DNA of 64,000 bases from Cinnamomum chago (Eukaryota > Streptophyta > Magnoliopsida > Laurales > Lauraceae): assembly GCA_038049695.1 (NCBI GenBank), contig CP142459.1, positions 73,197,001-73,261,000 of the forward strand. Reading direction: 5' to 3'. The notes below the pieces were generated by a model. That model saw nothing but the letters and a program-made list of their open reading frames with translations, ran no database searches and had not been told where the DNA came from. The translations under genes and the position numbers were made by a program. Positions 1 through 11,939 of the stretch are shown piece by piece (the first letter of the stretch is position 1; every line of letters begins with the position of its first letter).

Positions 1-743
1 TGGAGAGATGGGCTGCATGGCCTTCCCACTTGAAGGATCCCCTTCCAGTGAACATTTGACGACCTCAGCCATGGCCATCAGGCTCACTGCCGTTCGTCGT
101 CTGAGCCTTCCAGAGAAGAAGCTCCCCCTACTTCTGCTAGCCTCTACCTCTGATCCCACCTCCTCCTTCGACGTAGAGCTGGAAGAGCTCCTGGAAGCTG
201 GTCTTCGACATCTCGCTGCGTCTTTGACATCTCGCTGGTCTTCATCTTTGTTTCTTCTCGCTTCTGCCTCAGCTGCCCCTGACTGATTCCTAACTCCCCT
301 TTAAATCGATCCTTCTTATCGGGTCTTCCCAGCCCATCTCGACTGCCCCCATTAGTTAGAGATGGGCCCCGACCCAAGTGAAACAAACAGCCCACTACGT
401 CCCCATTAGCCTAGGGCCCATACCTTCTCAAAGATGGGGCGGGAGATTTGAATTTCAAACCACTATGAATGACGTCATCATCGTGAAGGCGTCTGCAACT
501 GCACTCTTTCCCTTCTTCACCCCCACTCATTCGCCAAATCCCTCTTTTCCCTCTCTTCACCTCATAACTTCCTTATCATACTCTACAAGCACCAAGAACT
601 TCAAGTCTTCTACCTAGACAAGGATCGATATGTGCAGAGTGACTCTATTTTCAACCAGAACCTTGATTCTGCCCTCCATCAGGAACTCTTTCTTCTGTGT
701 TCTCTCCTCTACCTCCACCGTCCTACCTAAACAGTCCCCTAAG
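1..743 (-). CDS. L1-type LINE ORF1, C-terminal part (decayed, runs off the window)
   Basis: Minus-strand sequence just left of the hAT transposon reads LGDCLG, then VEVEERTQKKEFL and GRIKVLVENRV. These resemble the plant LINE ORF1 region in which a gly-asp-cys motif is followed by a substrate-like VDE..T..K.FL block. It continues directly from the AWHEGIF motif on the other side of the hAT element. Farther left the frame is broken by several stops and only a serine- and acid-rich stretch can be read. Base composition here is GC-richer than the neighbouring repeats. No other gene is seen in 1-600. Confidence 0.55.
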
Positions 744-1274
744 CAAGGATGAAAATGGCTAGGCCTGCCGGGCGCTACGTAGCGGCGTAGCGATGTGATT
801 TGAAATACTTGCCAAAAAATCTGAAATTTTTTTCAGAAAATTCAGAAAATTGTAAAATGAAAGAAAATGTGGTTCTTTTGCAAAAGTAAGTAAGAAAAGG
901 GGGTGTAGTGGTGCCCTTAATATATGAGGTCTTGTATCGCTGTATCAATAGAAAATAATAGTAATGATTAGTTTTTTCACCTGTATTCATGTTTCTTAGT
1001 CATGCTAACTTAGAAAGTAATGAAAAGCTCATAAAAATAAAAAAAAAACCTAGAACATGAAATAAAGGCATAAGACTTAAGAGTTAGGTCATTAGTGAAC
1101 ATTGACCAATCAAATGATCAATACTTCAAGGCTTCAAGCCTCAAGGTTTAAGGTTCAAACTTCAAATTCAATCAAGTGAATGAAGTGATCAACAATTCAA
1201 TTACTCAACAGTTCAACATCAATTTAGAAATGACAAATAGTAGAGAGTTGGTGAAGGAAATATGAATACCTTGG

Positions 1275-4200
1275 TCACCACCAAAAGAAATGTCTACCAA
1301 GATTCAAGGCATGGTTATCCTCATCATCCCCATCAATGTTATCATTTCTATTTGCATATTGCATTTGATATTGATGAGCAATGGGATCCACAAATCCAAA
1401 GAAGGTAGCCGCAGCATCGTAACTTGGGGGAGGAGGTGGAAATATATTATATTGCATTCCACCATAGTTATCACCATATGAGTAGGACCCTGAAACAGAA
1501 GATTGTTCTTTTCCTTGTTGCATTTGACCATATGGAAAATAGTCAAAATACTGTGAGGGTCCTTGGCCACTATAACTAGGGTTCCACGAATCAGCCCATG
1601 ATGCCGCTGCTTGTCCTCCAACACCTCCACCCATATTTCTTGGTTCATTACTGTTGGGAAGTCCCACATCCCACATCGCCTAAGTAATAGGCTTGACATA
1701 GCCTAATATACCTGTATGGGCCTTCCACCTATCAGCTTAAGCTTTTGGGTTGGTATATGGTTTCTTACATGGTATTAGAGCGGGTTTCGATCCCGGTGTT
1801 CTTGTGTAGCCCACCTGTTGGGCCTGCACGTGAGGGGGAGTGTTGGGAAGTCCCACATCCCACATCACCTAAGTAATAGGCTTGACATATCTTAATATAC
1901 CTGTATGGGCCTTCCACCTATCAGCTTAAGCTTTTGGGTTGGTATATGGTTTCTTACAATTACTACCTCCAAGAGCAGGTGGAGAGATTCTCCGACGCCG
2001 TTGATAACCACGGTTTCCTTCCATTCTTTCTGGAAAGTCCTGTACCTCTACAAGAATGCATCTTCTTGATCATGTTGGTAGTATTCACCAGTAGCACTTG
2101 TCCCACTAGTGTCTCCTGCTCCATCTCTTCCATCTCCTCCACCATGGCTACTCGAAGAGACGGCGATACTCGTCCTCTCAGAAGCTAACATAACATGAGC
2201 AGGTTCTTTCCCTTTAGGTTGTGGGTGTAGCTGTGTTCTTGAGCCTTCTCCTCCAAGTGGGGCACTCTGTCTCGTCCATATCTTCATCAAGCAAATCTCT
2301 AACCTCCTCTTGAAAGCCCGGATCTGAATCTAGCAATGGATCCTCTATCTCTGCTATCCATGGGAGCAAGGGATCTTCCTCTTTGAATATGTGATCCAAA
2401 CTAATAGGACAATAGCTCGGATCATCCCTTGCCTTCCTTTCTCTTGTTCTGTTTCTTAACTTCAAATTGTAATGGCAATATACAAGCTTGTTGAGTTTTT
2501 GCATGGTAAGCCGATTCCTGGACTTTGTGTAGATCAAGGAGAAAGTGCTCCAATTCCTTTCATAGTTTGATGAAGTTGTAACTTGACTAAGGATGCGAAC
2601 AGCCGCTCTCCTTAGATTTGGAGTATCCTCTCCAAAATTCATCCACCAATCAGCTGAAATTCAATGTAAACAAATAAAATTAGATATTCCTTGGTCCTTT
2701 CAAGTTCCAATCAATTGAGAGATAAATAACAAAAGCCTAATAGCTAATAGGTTGGGTGATTGGGTCTTTTGTTCATACCAGGTGGCATCTTTCTAATCGT
2801 CCTTATTGCAAGAGGGTCAGCAAAGCCTTCTCTCTTTTGTGTGTATGTAGATATCTATAGTGTGAAAATTAGGAATAAATCAATAAACCATACGTGTTTA
2901 ACGGACCTATCTCAAACATATACATGTCATCTCAAATCTCAATCACTAACTCACCTCTTGGATGACTTAGATTTGATCATCAACTCCCAACAATTTCTTC
3001 AACACTTGCCTTAATCCTACCCTCAACTCCGTTTCTATTGCATCGTTGTGGTGTTGGGCATTGGGGTAGTAGAATTCGGGATTAAGGAAGGAAATATCCT
3101 ACATTGAAAACAAGTTGAAATGCAAAATGATTAAACATCAATCAAAGAGAGCTAGCTTGCTTTAAAAGCATCAAATAGTGATATTGTTATTGAGTACCTG
3201 CAACATGCAATGGATGGTGTAGCTGGTCGTTCCATCGGGCATTAATAATCTTTATATATTCATCATGATATCTAACATTTTCCATGATAGCTTGCTTAGC
3301 CTGATCCATTGCTTCATATATATATATATCCCATTGTTGGCTTGTCATCACCATCTACAAGCTGCAACACTCTAACTATAAAGGCTCATAAACCTTTAAT
3401 AAATTAGACACTTTCTTCCAAAATTTATTGTCCGTCATCAAGTTAGAGATCTCAAATTCAGGACCACTTGTTGCATTACCCCATTTCGAATGAAGCCATT
3501 CTTCTGATTTAAACATCTGAATCAACTCTATTCTAAACCTTACAAGGCTCTCCATCGCAATGAAATTGGTAGCAAACCTAGTTGATCTCGGACGTATTAA
3601 GGCGTGGTTATTTGTAAATCTTTTCATCAAGCTCAAAAGCCATAAATGATCATAAATAAATCTGGTAATGCCTCTACATGCCTTGATAACTTCAGCAGTT
3701 TTCTTTTTCTTTCCAATCTCTTCCATAATGAGATCTATACAGTGTGCTGCACATGGAGTCCAAAACAGATGGGACCTCTTATTCTCCAACATCTTACTGG
3801 CTGCCTTGAAATTGACACTTTTATCTGTAACAATCTGTACAATATGCTCCTCTCCCACTCTCTACAACCTTATCCATAAGAGTGTATATATATTTAGCTG
3901 TCCGTCTATGTTCAGATGCATCCACGGACTTCACAAAGACACACCTAGCGATTGATTGTATTAAAAAGTTTATTAATTGTGTTTGTGTGCCGCTGGTCCA
4001 CCCATCACACATAATGGTGACCCATTCTGTTGCCACATGGGCCTAAAGGTCTCTACCCATGCCTTTATTTCTTTATATTTTTCTTCGAGATGTTTAGTGC
4101 CCACATCATAAACAGAGGGCGACTATATTCCCCGCCCAGCTTTCGCGGCAACATCAAGAATTGTTTGGAAATAGGGGGAATCTATTGCTGTAGGTGGTAT

Positions 4201-4857
4201 GTTCTTGTGAATTAGCCATTTTGTTGTAGCTTTGGCTAACCTATCTCTTGCTCCCTTCATCTCCCCTTTCATAACACTTGATATATTTGGTTGTTTAGCC
4301 CCCTCTTTTTTATGTGCTAGAGGATCAACAGGGGGAGGAATTGCTCTTCTAGTAGAAATAATATCTACATCAACATCCCGTTCCCGGGTGCTAAATGCCC
4401 TACGCATGGCCCCCGCAATGCCCTTGTCCTTGCTTGGCACAACAGATGAGCCCCCCGCATCATAATATTTGCTGCTTCCAGCAAATACAAGACGTTCTTA
4501 TTCTTCTTGGTGGCTCATGATCGACTCTCGGCGTGCAGCCGCCTCCATCTGTTCATCTTCATCAAAACCTTTATCCCCAAATACATCATAACGAGCAGCA
4601 TCAACATCTTGCTGCCTCTTTTCTTTTATCTCTACTTTTTTAGCTTTGTTTTGGCCAACCAAAACTTCCGTTTGTTCCCTGACTTACTATGGTACTTCGG
4701 TACAGCCAGCAACATTGCCAGAAATGTGGCCCAAGTGGTGCATGAATCTTGTAATGCTCCCATTGGTCACTTTCCCACAAAACTTGCATTTGATTTTCAA
4801 CCTGTTATTCTCAACTGCCTCACCAAAGCTCCATGCGGGATCAATATCACGAGGCAT
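1275..4857 (-). pseudogene. hAT transposase with BED zinc finger and DUF659-like core
   Basis: Start ATG is at 4,857 (MPRDIDPAW). A BED-type zinc finger follows (KCKFCGK ... RFMHHL), then the N-terminal region with IPPTAIDSPYF near 4,170, and the DUF659 core with VTIMCDGWTSGTQTQLINFL near 4,010-3,960 and FVKSVDAS near 3,920. The RNase-H-like part has VQIVTDKSVNFKAA and LFWTPCAAHCIDL (3,850-3,730). The C-terminal region (2,642-2,214) contains the WSTFSLIYTKSRNRL type motif, and a Gly/Gln/Tyr-rich tail ends at 1,275. Two adjacent in-frame stops follow the zinc finger (near 4,690) and another lies near 4,500, so this copy is probably inactive. Introns are likely at 3,250-2,650. The TRIM at 1,652-1,958 splits the tail between GGS and NEPRNMGGG. 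Confidence 0.8.
1652..1958. mobile_element. TRIM (miniature LTR retrotransposon), complete, inside the hAT element
   Basis: Two 118-bp direct repeats (1,652-1,769 and 1,841-1,958) begin TGTTGGGAAG and end TTCTTACA. The left one is followed at once by TGGTATTAGAGC (1,770-1,781), a primer-binding site for initiator Met-tRNA. The right one is preceded by a purine tract (GTGAGGGGGAG). The whole is flanked by the 5-bp duplication ATTAC (1,647-1,651 and 1,959-1,963). It has no coding capacity, as expected for TRIMs. The two repeats differ at about three of 118 positions, so the insertion is fairly young and younger than the hAT element it interrupts. Confidence 0.93.
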
Positions 4858-6124
4858 TTTAACTTATCAATTGGCAAATACAAATGCACAATAGAAGACT
4901 GAATACCTATAAATATGAACAAGTAGTATGTTAAAAATAAAAAAAACAAAAAAACATATTAGAGGAAACATATATCTAACACTTAGGAATCATTCTCTTG
5001 ACATTTAATTGGTATTTCATTACTTAAAGTATAATTTTTTTCAAAAATTAAAAAAATCCGAAAATAAGAAAATAAAATAAAATTAGGAAAAGACAAACAT
5101 ATGTTGGATTGATCTATGCCAAACATAAATATAACATTTAGGGGCCTTATTCAAAACAATATAATGGGTAATGAATTAGTTAAGGCATTTTTTCCTTCAA
5201 AAAAATAAATAAATCCCAAAAAAAAAAGAAAAAAAAGGGAAAGACAAAGAAATGTTGGATTGATTTATGCCAAACATATTCAAAACATTTAGGAGCATTT
5301 TTCAATATATTTGATTGGCATTCCATTACTAAAAATATTTCTTTTTTACAAAAATAAAAAAATCCGAAAATTAAAAAAAAAGGAAAAAAATTGAAAAGCA
5401 AGCAATATATGTTGGAATGATCTATGGGAAACATAGATCTAAAATCTAGGAGCCCTTTCCAAGACATTTGATTGACATTCAATTACTAAAAATATTTTTT
5501 TTTTACAAAAATAAAAAAAACCCGAAAATAAAAAAAGAAAAAAAATTGGAAAAAAAGCAATATATGTTGGAATGATCTATGGGAAACATAGATCTAACAA
5601 TATGAAGCTATTTTCAAGTTGTTTCATGAGTTTTCCATAAGTGATAATGGTTTTTTTTTTTAAATAACATAAATCCGAAAATAAAAATAACAATATATTA
5701 AAAAAAAAAACAAAAGATATGCATGCAAGATGAAAAGGAAGCATGGATCTACAATAAAACAAGACAGTGATGCCATTATGTTGTGATTCATAGTAGTTAG
5801 AGAGTGACAATCTCAAAAGTTGAAAAAAAATCACATACCTAGATGAAAAATCTTGTTTAGAATCTTTAGATTCCTTTGAATAGTTGAATGTTGGTGATTT
5901 GGTGGCAAGAAATCTTGAAGAAATGGACTTGGGAGTCACTTGGGACCACAAGGAGGAAGAAACAGCAGAAAGAGGGGAAGAGAGGGTTAAAAAACCCTAA
6001 AGTCGTCAAAAGGGTTTTTATTTTTATTTTTTATAACCCCCTGATACATTGGCCGTAGTGTGGCGGTATTGCCCGCTACGGTCGATGTAGCTTGGCAGCT
6101 GCTATTTACATCCTTGCCCCTAAG

Positions 6125-7160
6125 AGCTTAAAAAATACCTTCATGCCATGCCTGGAGGGGCAGTCCTTCAATCTCGACCCAAGAAGAAATTGGTGGGGAA
6201 CCCAGTACCTCTATCCATCTCTCCAGCAATGAGAAGGGGGATGGATAGCCTCCGGAGTCCGGAGGCAGCAATCAGAAGGACTTCATCGACCTCCCCTGGT
6301 GGAGCGAACTGCATCCAGATCACCTGATCGTCCAGCATCTCTCCAGCAATGAGAAGGGGGATGGATAGCCTCCGGAGTCCGGAGGCAGCAATCAGAAGGA
6401 CTTCATCGACCTCCCCTGGTGGAGCGAACTGCATCCAGATCACCTGATCGTCCAGCATCTGCAGGTTTTGAAGTGCTTTCCCCCATCTGCTCTCTAGCCA
6501 GCTTTCAACCTCCTTAAGACCATCTGACTTAGACTTCGAGAAACACACAAGGCTGCTGTAGAGTGACCTTTTCTGCTCCTTGACCACCCAAGGTGCTACC
6601 CTAACTCCTCTGCCCATACCTTCTTCCACGCTCCAGCCAGCTGCTCTTAATTGCTCCCTGTTGGTGTTGCCCTCTACACCCCGTTTTGGGATTCCTCTGG
6701 ATGAGGAAGAGGACTGCGGGTTAGCTTTCCAGCCCCCACTTGGCCTTTCTTGATCCCCTTTCACCCTCCTGTTGGAGCTGTAGTGGGCAATATTGGCCTG
6801 GATTTTTCTTCCACCCCATGACCTTCCTTCCGCTAGCTCGACAGCCTTCTCAGCTTCTCAGAGGGATGCAAATGTAACAAATGCGAAGCATCTGTTGCTG
6901 GTGCTCGTTTTGTCTATAGGGATGAAGACATCGATTATCCTCCCTGCCCTCCAAACCATCGCCTCTAGTTCCGCTTTTGATATCTGCTTCGGGAGATTAT
7001 AGAGAAAGACTGAGACGGTTTCGTCCCTCATTTTCCTGATCTGCAATGGGAGAGACTCCCTGGTCTCTCCAAGCTCCTTCATCTTGCACTTCATTTCAGC
7101 TGAAAACATTATTGGATCACAATGTTGCAGTACACATCTAAGACCAAACATGTTCTGCAA
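6125..7160 (-). CDS. L1-type LINE ORF1, N-terminal part (RRM protein)
   Basis: Reading leftward from about 7,055 (MRDETVSVFLYN) there is an RNA-recognition motif: an RNP2-like VFLYNLP stretch, then an RNP1-like NRCFAFVTF stretch about 35 residues later. A basic, serine-rich linker follows, then a segment with SLVCFSKSKSDGLKEVE and DDQVIWMQF, and then EIEGLPLQAWHEGIF, a motif found in plant LINE ORF1 proteins. The reading frame changes at least once after the RRM and there is a stop near the left end, so the copy is decayed. ORF1 proteins of this kind bind LINE RNA. The frame continues beyond the hAT insertion at 744-6,116 into 1-743, which supports one original ORF1. Confidence 0.75.
6216..6455 (-). 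repeat. Perfect 120-bp tandem duplication inside LINE ORF1
   Basis: Units 6,216-6,335 and 6,336-6,455 are identical by eye. Since 120 bp is 40 codons, the reading frame is preserved and the block starting LDDQVIWMQFAPPGEVDEVL is encoded twice in a row. Perfect identity in an otherwise decayed ORF suggests a recent local duplication, or an assembly artefact. Confidence 0.95.
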
Positions 7161-7261
7161 GAATAATTTAATATTAAAACATTGTACTATTCATCCTGTT
7201 TGGAAGTTTGTGAAGAAAATTGTTGATTCTTACTTGAACTGTTTGGCAAGATTTCAATTAA

Positions 7262-7387
7262 GTTCCTTTGTGTACTTATACTATGTAATGGATGCTTTTT
7301 GGTCTTTGGACGGGGCCTTATACCCAGTTATGTATTTTATTGTTGTATTTCTCCCCCTGTAATATAGTTTCTGTTACTGATAAAAAA
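7262..7387 (+). mobile_element. Short LINE 3' tail with 14-bp target duplication
   Basis: A 126-bp insert ends in GTTACTGATAAAAAAA and is flanked by AAGATTTCAATTAA at 7,248-7,261 and again at 7,388-7,401. Severe 5' truncation, an A-rich 3' end and a long target duplication together indicate LINE-mediated insertion on the plus strand. Confidence 0.8.
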
Positions 7388-7401
7388 AAGATTTCAATTA
7401 A

Positions 7402-9478
7402 AAAACTCTTTTCTTTGATTAACTTGACAAGGAGAGCAAAGCTTTTGGCCTAGCAATGGATACATTATTCAAGTACAAAGCTCCTTGCTCTTGAACCTTA
7501 ATGCCTGCATAGATTCTTTTAGAACATAAGCCATTATCTATCAAAGCCATCAACGAAACCATCAAGTCATCTATGGCCTCATCAAACTAAGCTGTTGTTT
7601 CTAGATTTACTATATAGTCTATGATATTTTACCCATTTTCCTTTCACGCGACTCTCGTACAACAACACTTATAAACATCATTTCTAACAACTCTACCATC
7701 AACCACCTATGGCCATCATCTTTATATCCACATTTGCAATTTCAAATCATGAGAGCACCCCTTAAATCACTCTTCTCTGGAAGCATTCCCATCCCCTTCA
7801 TCCTCCTAATAAACCATCATATGCTGGATCGAATCCAACCTGTAGTGACCTGCCTCCATATAAATATATGCCCATAAAAATCGAACTCAAGTTTCTCTTC
7901 AATTGGCATACTAATCCTTCAGGATCAAGCCAGCCGCATCTCATTTTAAATCTTCAACTCTTTCCTAGCAGTGGCTTAGAAACTCACTGTCCCTCTCTCA
8001 AACCCTAGCCATCCATCCATGACCAACATCATGATGCTCTTTGCCCATCAGTCAGCCGCATCCAAATCCACTTACCCAAACATCTAGCTACTCTTCTTTA
8101 AATCACAGAACCCACCCCCAGTGGATCTAGCCATTGTTACAACCAACTCCTTTCCATTATTGCTGCAACCCTCCAAAACAATTGACACCGTCCCTTATTA
8201 TTACTTCTAGCCAATAATCACTTGTATTTCTCCACTGTACTCATCTCGTTGTTTTCTGTCAACAAGACCCTGTTTTATATCAAGGGGTAATCCATAATAG
8301 TGCTCCATAAAACATCAAAATAGAAATGATTGGACAAGATCATATGTGGAGCTGGTAGAGATGATCACTGCTGAAAATGGTCTAGATGATCTTCTGTGAA
8401 GACGAGAGGATGGGGACACCAAGTAAAGGAAAGGTCGCCTTTGAAATCAAAGGTAGCAATATTCAGAGGAGAAAATACACACAGAGTCCCTTAAAAGATG
8501 AAATCTTCTATTTTTAAGACTTTATATGCCTTTCTTTTGTTTTCTTCTTACTTTCCAAAAAGGTCATAAATGTGAGTCCAGAATATCAGAGATAATATTC
8601 TCCGTTCTTTTACTTGAACTTTTTGGCGTATCCAAACACCCCCTTACTCTTGGTAAAATATGAAGATGTTATGCTAATGATTGGTTTATGGAAAATCGAT
8701 AATTCTTTACAATTCTACATCAGTGTAAATGCTTGTGATTTGTCTTTTCTTTCTTTCCTTTTGTCTATTTTTGCTTGTATTGGCATGTTGTTTTTTGATG
8801 GTTAGTTGGAATTAGTTTATATTTCAACTGTTATTTTCATTGTTTGGTAACAGTCTTTCGTATTGACCAGAAGAGGGTGAAGCATTTGCAATTCAAGAAT
8901 TTTCATTTGCATTCTATGATCAATGATAAGCATGTCCTATAGAGTTAATTCACAATTAGAGGTGCCAACAGGTCGGGTCACATTGACCTCCATGAATAAC
9001 AGGTTAGGCTCAACTTGACTCAGACCCGACCTGCTAATAGAGGGCCAACAAAACCCGACACCCTATCCGCCTAACCTTTTAATTTAAAATATATTATTAC
9101 CAAAACCTATATTAATAAAACAAAAACAACAACCCAATCGACCCCTGCAATTGCATGCGATGTCAGTTTAGAAATTCAAAACGCAGTGGAAACGCTTTAG
9201 GTGAAATGGGAATGGTACTGGTTGATGTAGCCTGAAACTCTGATCTGCAACCTGCGCAATGTGTCACCCACAAACGTAATCTGCTCATAATGAACAGTAT
9301 AATCTATAGGGCTCCGATCACCTCTGCTCATCTGGCTCCATTTGCAATTTTAATTGGCCATTCATCTGATCCATCTTGGTGGTGAGAGTTTGACCTTGGT
9401 GTACGAGGGCCTGAATATATAATAGCACTTCATATACGGCATTCTTAATTATATAATAGCACCTCATATACGTAATTC
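7402..9478. other. Intergenic, mostly unassigned repeat-like sequence
   Basis: Apart from the exon-like frame at its left end, I see no gene. The 7,142-7,250 flank resembles 16,754-16,850 (shared TTTAATATTRAAAYATTG-like core), so both may be copies of one dispersed AT-rich element. A stretch at 8,955-9,080 has GTGCCAACAGGTCGGGTC, typical of degenerate non-autonomous hAT ends. A roughly 35-bp local duplication (TATAATAGCAC...CATATACG) occurs at 9,415-9,478. Confidence 0.4.
7419..7586 (-). other. Exon-like 55-codon reading frame, unrecognised
   Basis: Reading minus from 7,586 gives FDEAIDDLMVSLMALIDNGL, continuing CSKRIYAGIKVQEQGALYLN and ending in SLSS plus a TAA stop. An AG lies immediately before the first codon, so it could be a terminal exon, but the tract before it is not clearly pyrimidine-rich. 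The amino-acid composition looks natural and amphipathic rather than random. I do not recognise the family. It could be a host-gene relic or part of a transposon. Confidence 0.3.
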
Positions 9479-10840
9479 TTTTTTTTTTTTTTTTTTTTTT
9501 TTAATTGGTAAATTTGGAAATGCATTAGAAATAAAAAGAGTACATAGTAGAAAAGAAACGAGACCAAAACAAAGTGTTCCCGTATAAGAGTTCTATACCG
9601 GACACCCGCCACACCTACATTACAGGAGCACTTTAATTACATGAACGGTCAACCCCTTGTTTAGCTAAGCAATCCGCGAAGCCATTTGTGGACCTACTTA
9701 GATGATGAAAAGACACCCGAGATTTTGATGAAAGGTGACGAATCTCATTGAAATAGAACTACTTCTTCCATGGGCCCTTAAAAGAATTTACCCAAGATAT
9801 GGCTTTAGATGAATCGCTCTGCACTATAAGATGATTCTGAAATGAGAAAGTGAAAATGCGAAGAGCTTCCAGAATAGCAATTGATTCCAACATGCTTGGA
9901 GAACATGTACAACAATTCGCGTTTGTGATTTCTCAAAACACCCCCAATACCGGCTAACCCCGGTTTACCCTGAGTTGCCCCATCCACATTTCACTTTAGG
10001 ACTCCTATTGGGGGAGAACACCAAGAAACTTTCTTTTTCTTCTTTGAAGTGCCCATAGTTAAACAAACCCTCCAATTATGCATAATATCATTTATCATAA
10101 GGTCTGCATATTCCTTTTTAACACAAGCCCATTTTGCAATCCTCAAAACCATAGCCTAAATAATAGTTCCCAGAGAAGATTCTCTTTCACCAAAGATCCG
10201 GTCATTCTTCTCTTTCCAAATAGACCACAAAACCGAATAGGGAATGAGTCTCCATATCATCAGTTCGCACCAAACGAGAGGACAGGACAACTCCAAGATT
10301 CGAACAACCCCACTAGAGAACCCAATAGGCACCATTCCGCACTGCATTCTTTAAGGAAATGCCCCCAAATAGTCGATGCTATCTCGCAATGAATAAATAA
10401 ATGATCTATTGACTCCCTCTTCCTTATGCAAAGGCAACATATATCTAAAATAGATTCACTTAGCAATCCCCTCCTCCTTAAATTGTCTGTTGTAGAGATT
10501 TTGCCAGCTATAGCTAACCAACAAAAAGCTTCCATTCTTGAAGGAGCAAGACCCATGAGCAAGACCCATCCAAACCAAAGCACAAGAAGACTGCACCTCA
10601 CCAATAGGGTCTTAACTCCCTATCGAAAGACTTGGAAGAAAATAATCCCGAAGAGTCTGGCTTCCAAATGCCACAATCTGCTACATCCCTACATAAAAAG
10701 ATGTTAGAAAGAAAGACTCAACAATGATTCAAACTCTACCGACTCCGACTGACGAAGAGCCCTCCTGACACCCTCATCCCATGATACATTGTCCACAATG
10801 TACCTTCTCCTTAATGGTTGAATTAGGAGTCTAGGATCTT
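9479..10840 (-). mobile_element. 5'-truncated L1-type LINE: zf-RVT and RNase H end
   Basis: On the minus strand, IWKPDSSGLFSSKSF (about 10,660) is followed by the reverse-transcriptase zinc-binding domain: EAFCWLAIAGKISTTDNLRR, then CCLC, then DHLFIHCEIASTIWGHFL (10,530-10,380). An RNase H domain starts with DGATQGKPGLAGIGGVLRNH (about 9,980) and degrades toward 9,650. The 3' end is marked by a run of about 22 T on the plus strand (9,479-9,502), i.e. a poly-A tail on the minus strand. Reverse transcriptase and endonuclease are missing, so it is a 5'-truncated LINE copy. Several frame changes show decay. Confidence 0.8.
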
Positions 10841-10914
10841 TTCGTTAAATTTAACCCAGTAGTGAACTTTCTTTATACCCAGTGATGTAAATTTGACCGG
10901 TTCAGATTCAATGT

Positions 10915-11085
10915 TGTTAAGTAGTTGTTTGTACAGTTTCCTATCACCAATTGGTTTTGGGATTATTGGCTAGTAACTTTTTTATGGTATCAGAGCCAGA
11001 GGTTTCGAGTTTGAAACCATATAGGGCAAAAATGCCCATGCGGCGTTGTAGTCTTGTGCGGGCGTGTGCTTCAGTTTCCTCCAAC
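10915..11085 (+). mobile_element. TRIM fragment, same family as the one at 26,579
   Basis: A 70-bp terminal-repeat-like block (10,915-10,984, beginning TGTTAAGTAGTTG) is followed at once by the primer-binding-site match TGGTATCAGAGCC (10,985-10,997). The internal sequence (AGGGCAAAAATGCCCATG, then GCGGGCGTGTGCTTC) parallels the internal part of the TRIM at 26,579-26,970. No second terminal repeat is visible. Confidence 0.6.
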
Positions 11086-11169
11086 TGACAGTTGTAGCAA
11101 CCCCAAATTATTGAGATAAATAATCAACAATATTTCTCATTTATCACTTGTGTTCATAAAGTAAGTGAT

Positions 11170-11770
11170 TAGTGTTTAGAAGGAATAAAAAAAAGTCGAC
11201 CAACTGGACTGCTGTAACTGGCACCACGCCTAAATCTACTAGTTCCCAGTTGTTACGATAACATGTCCGGCCAGCAGTATCAATCTAGATTGAGGCTGTA
11301 AACTGCCACATCATGTGTAACAAAGTTGCAGAATGAATATTAAAGAAAGAGTTTCAATGAATGTGTTTCGGTGCCGTTTTCCTTTGAGGGCCGCCTCTAT
11401 TTATCATCTTGTTGCACAGTTACAGAAAGTTTATTCCCTTTAATTGGGGTGAGCTACAACTAAAAGTTCATTGAATAGGGCAACCAATTTCCTTGAATAA
11501 GTCAGCTAGTCTCTGCAACCAATATTGTACAGATAAATAAACTATTTCTAATGGCCCTGGATCCTATGTGGGCCCACTAGGTGCGATAAGATCAGAAGTC
11601 CTGTCAGCAGCAATTTGTCTCCTAAGAAATGATGTCGATTCTGTGTCAATGCCTTGGTAAAAGATGTCTGCAATTTGGAGATCCATTGCCACTTGTGGAA
11701 GAGTAATGTATCATCATCAGATGCTTCCCAGACTGATTTGACTGTTTGCAGCATGGGAGCCAGGGGCAGA
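11170..11770 (-). mobile_element. Ty1/copia fossil, 3' end of pol plus LTR-like tail
   Basis: Minus-strand sequence at about 11,720-11,600 encodes the end of a copia RNase H domain (LQTSF-TKALTQNRHHFLGDK-like, equivalent to the usual 'ADIFTKAL' block). Downstream, 11,540-11,320 looks like LTR DNA, with a TATA-like GATAAATAGAGG on the minus strand. It is a broken partial copy with no ends resolved. Confidence 0.6.
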
Positions 11771-11939
11771 CCTAGAGGGTGCTGGGCGTGGCCATGGAGC
11801 CCCCCTGAAATTTCAAAAAGGCCCCTATTGTTAGTGGAAAATTTCCTCTTTTTAACCAATTTTTACTCTTGCGACTGTGCATGTTCTCTCTCAAGTTAGG
11901 CCTTATGTGCCAAGTGTAAAGTTGTAGCTAGCATATAAT

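Larger units (their letters stand above)
744..6116 (-). mobile_element. hAT-superfamily DNA transposon, 5.37 kb, with target duplication
   Basis: The ends are imperfect inverted repeats: CAAGGATGAAAATGGCT on the left, and CAAGGATGTAAATAGCAGCT when the right end is read on the minus strand. Both are flanked by the 8-bp duplication CCCCTAAG (736-743 and 6,117-6,124), diagnostic of hAT insertion. Inside, on the minus strand, are a BED zinc finger, a DUF659-like transposase core and a C-terminal region. Sub-terminal sequence at both ends is rich in GTAGCGG-type repeats (about 770-795 and 6,045-6,090). Positions 4,920-5,830 are an AT-rich stretch with a repeated motif (ATGTTGGATTGATCTATG and variants, about four times) and no coding sequence. 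The element interrupts a LINE ORF1 and is itself interrupted by a TRIM. Confidence 0.9.

Noticed and set aside
3646-3955. Plus-strand frames opposite the hAT transposase
   Set aside because: Antisense shadows; the minus strand carries the recognisable DUF659-like core.
10985-10997. TGGTATCAGAGCC as part of a tRNA-Met gene
   Set aside because: It is the complement of the tRNA 3' end with no cloverleaf around it, and it directly follows an LTR-like edge, so it is a primer-binding site.
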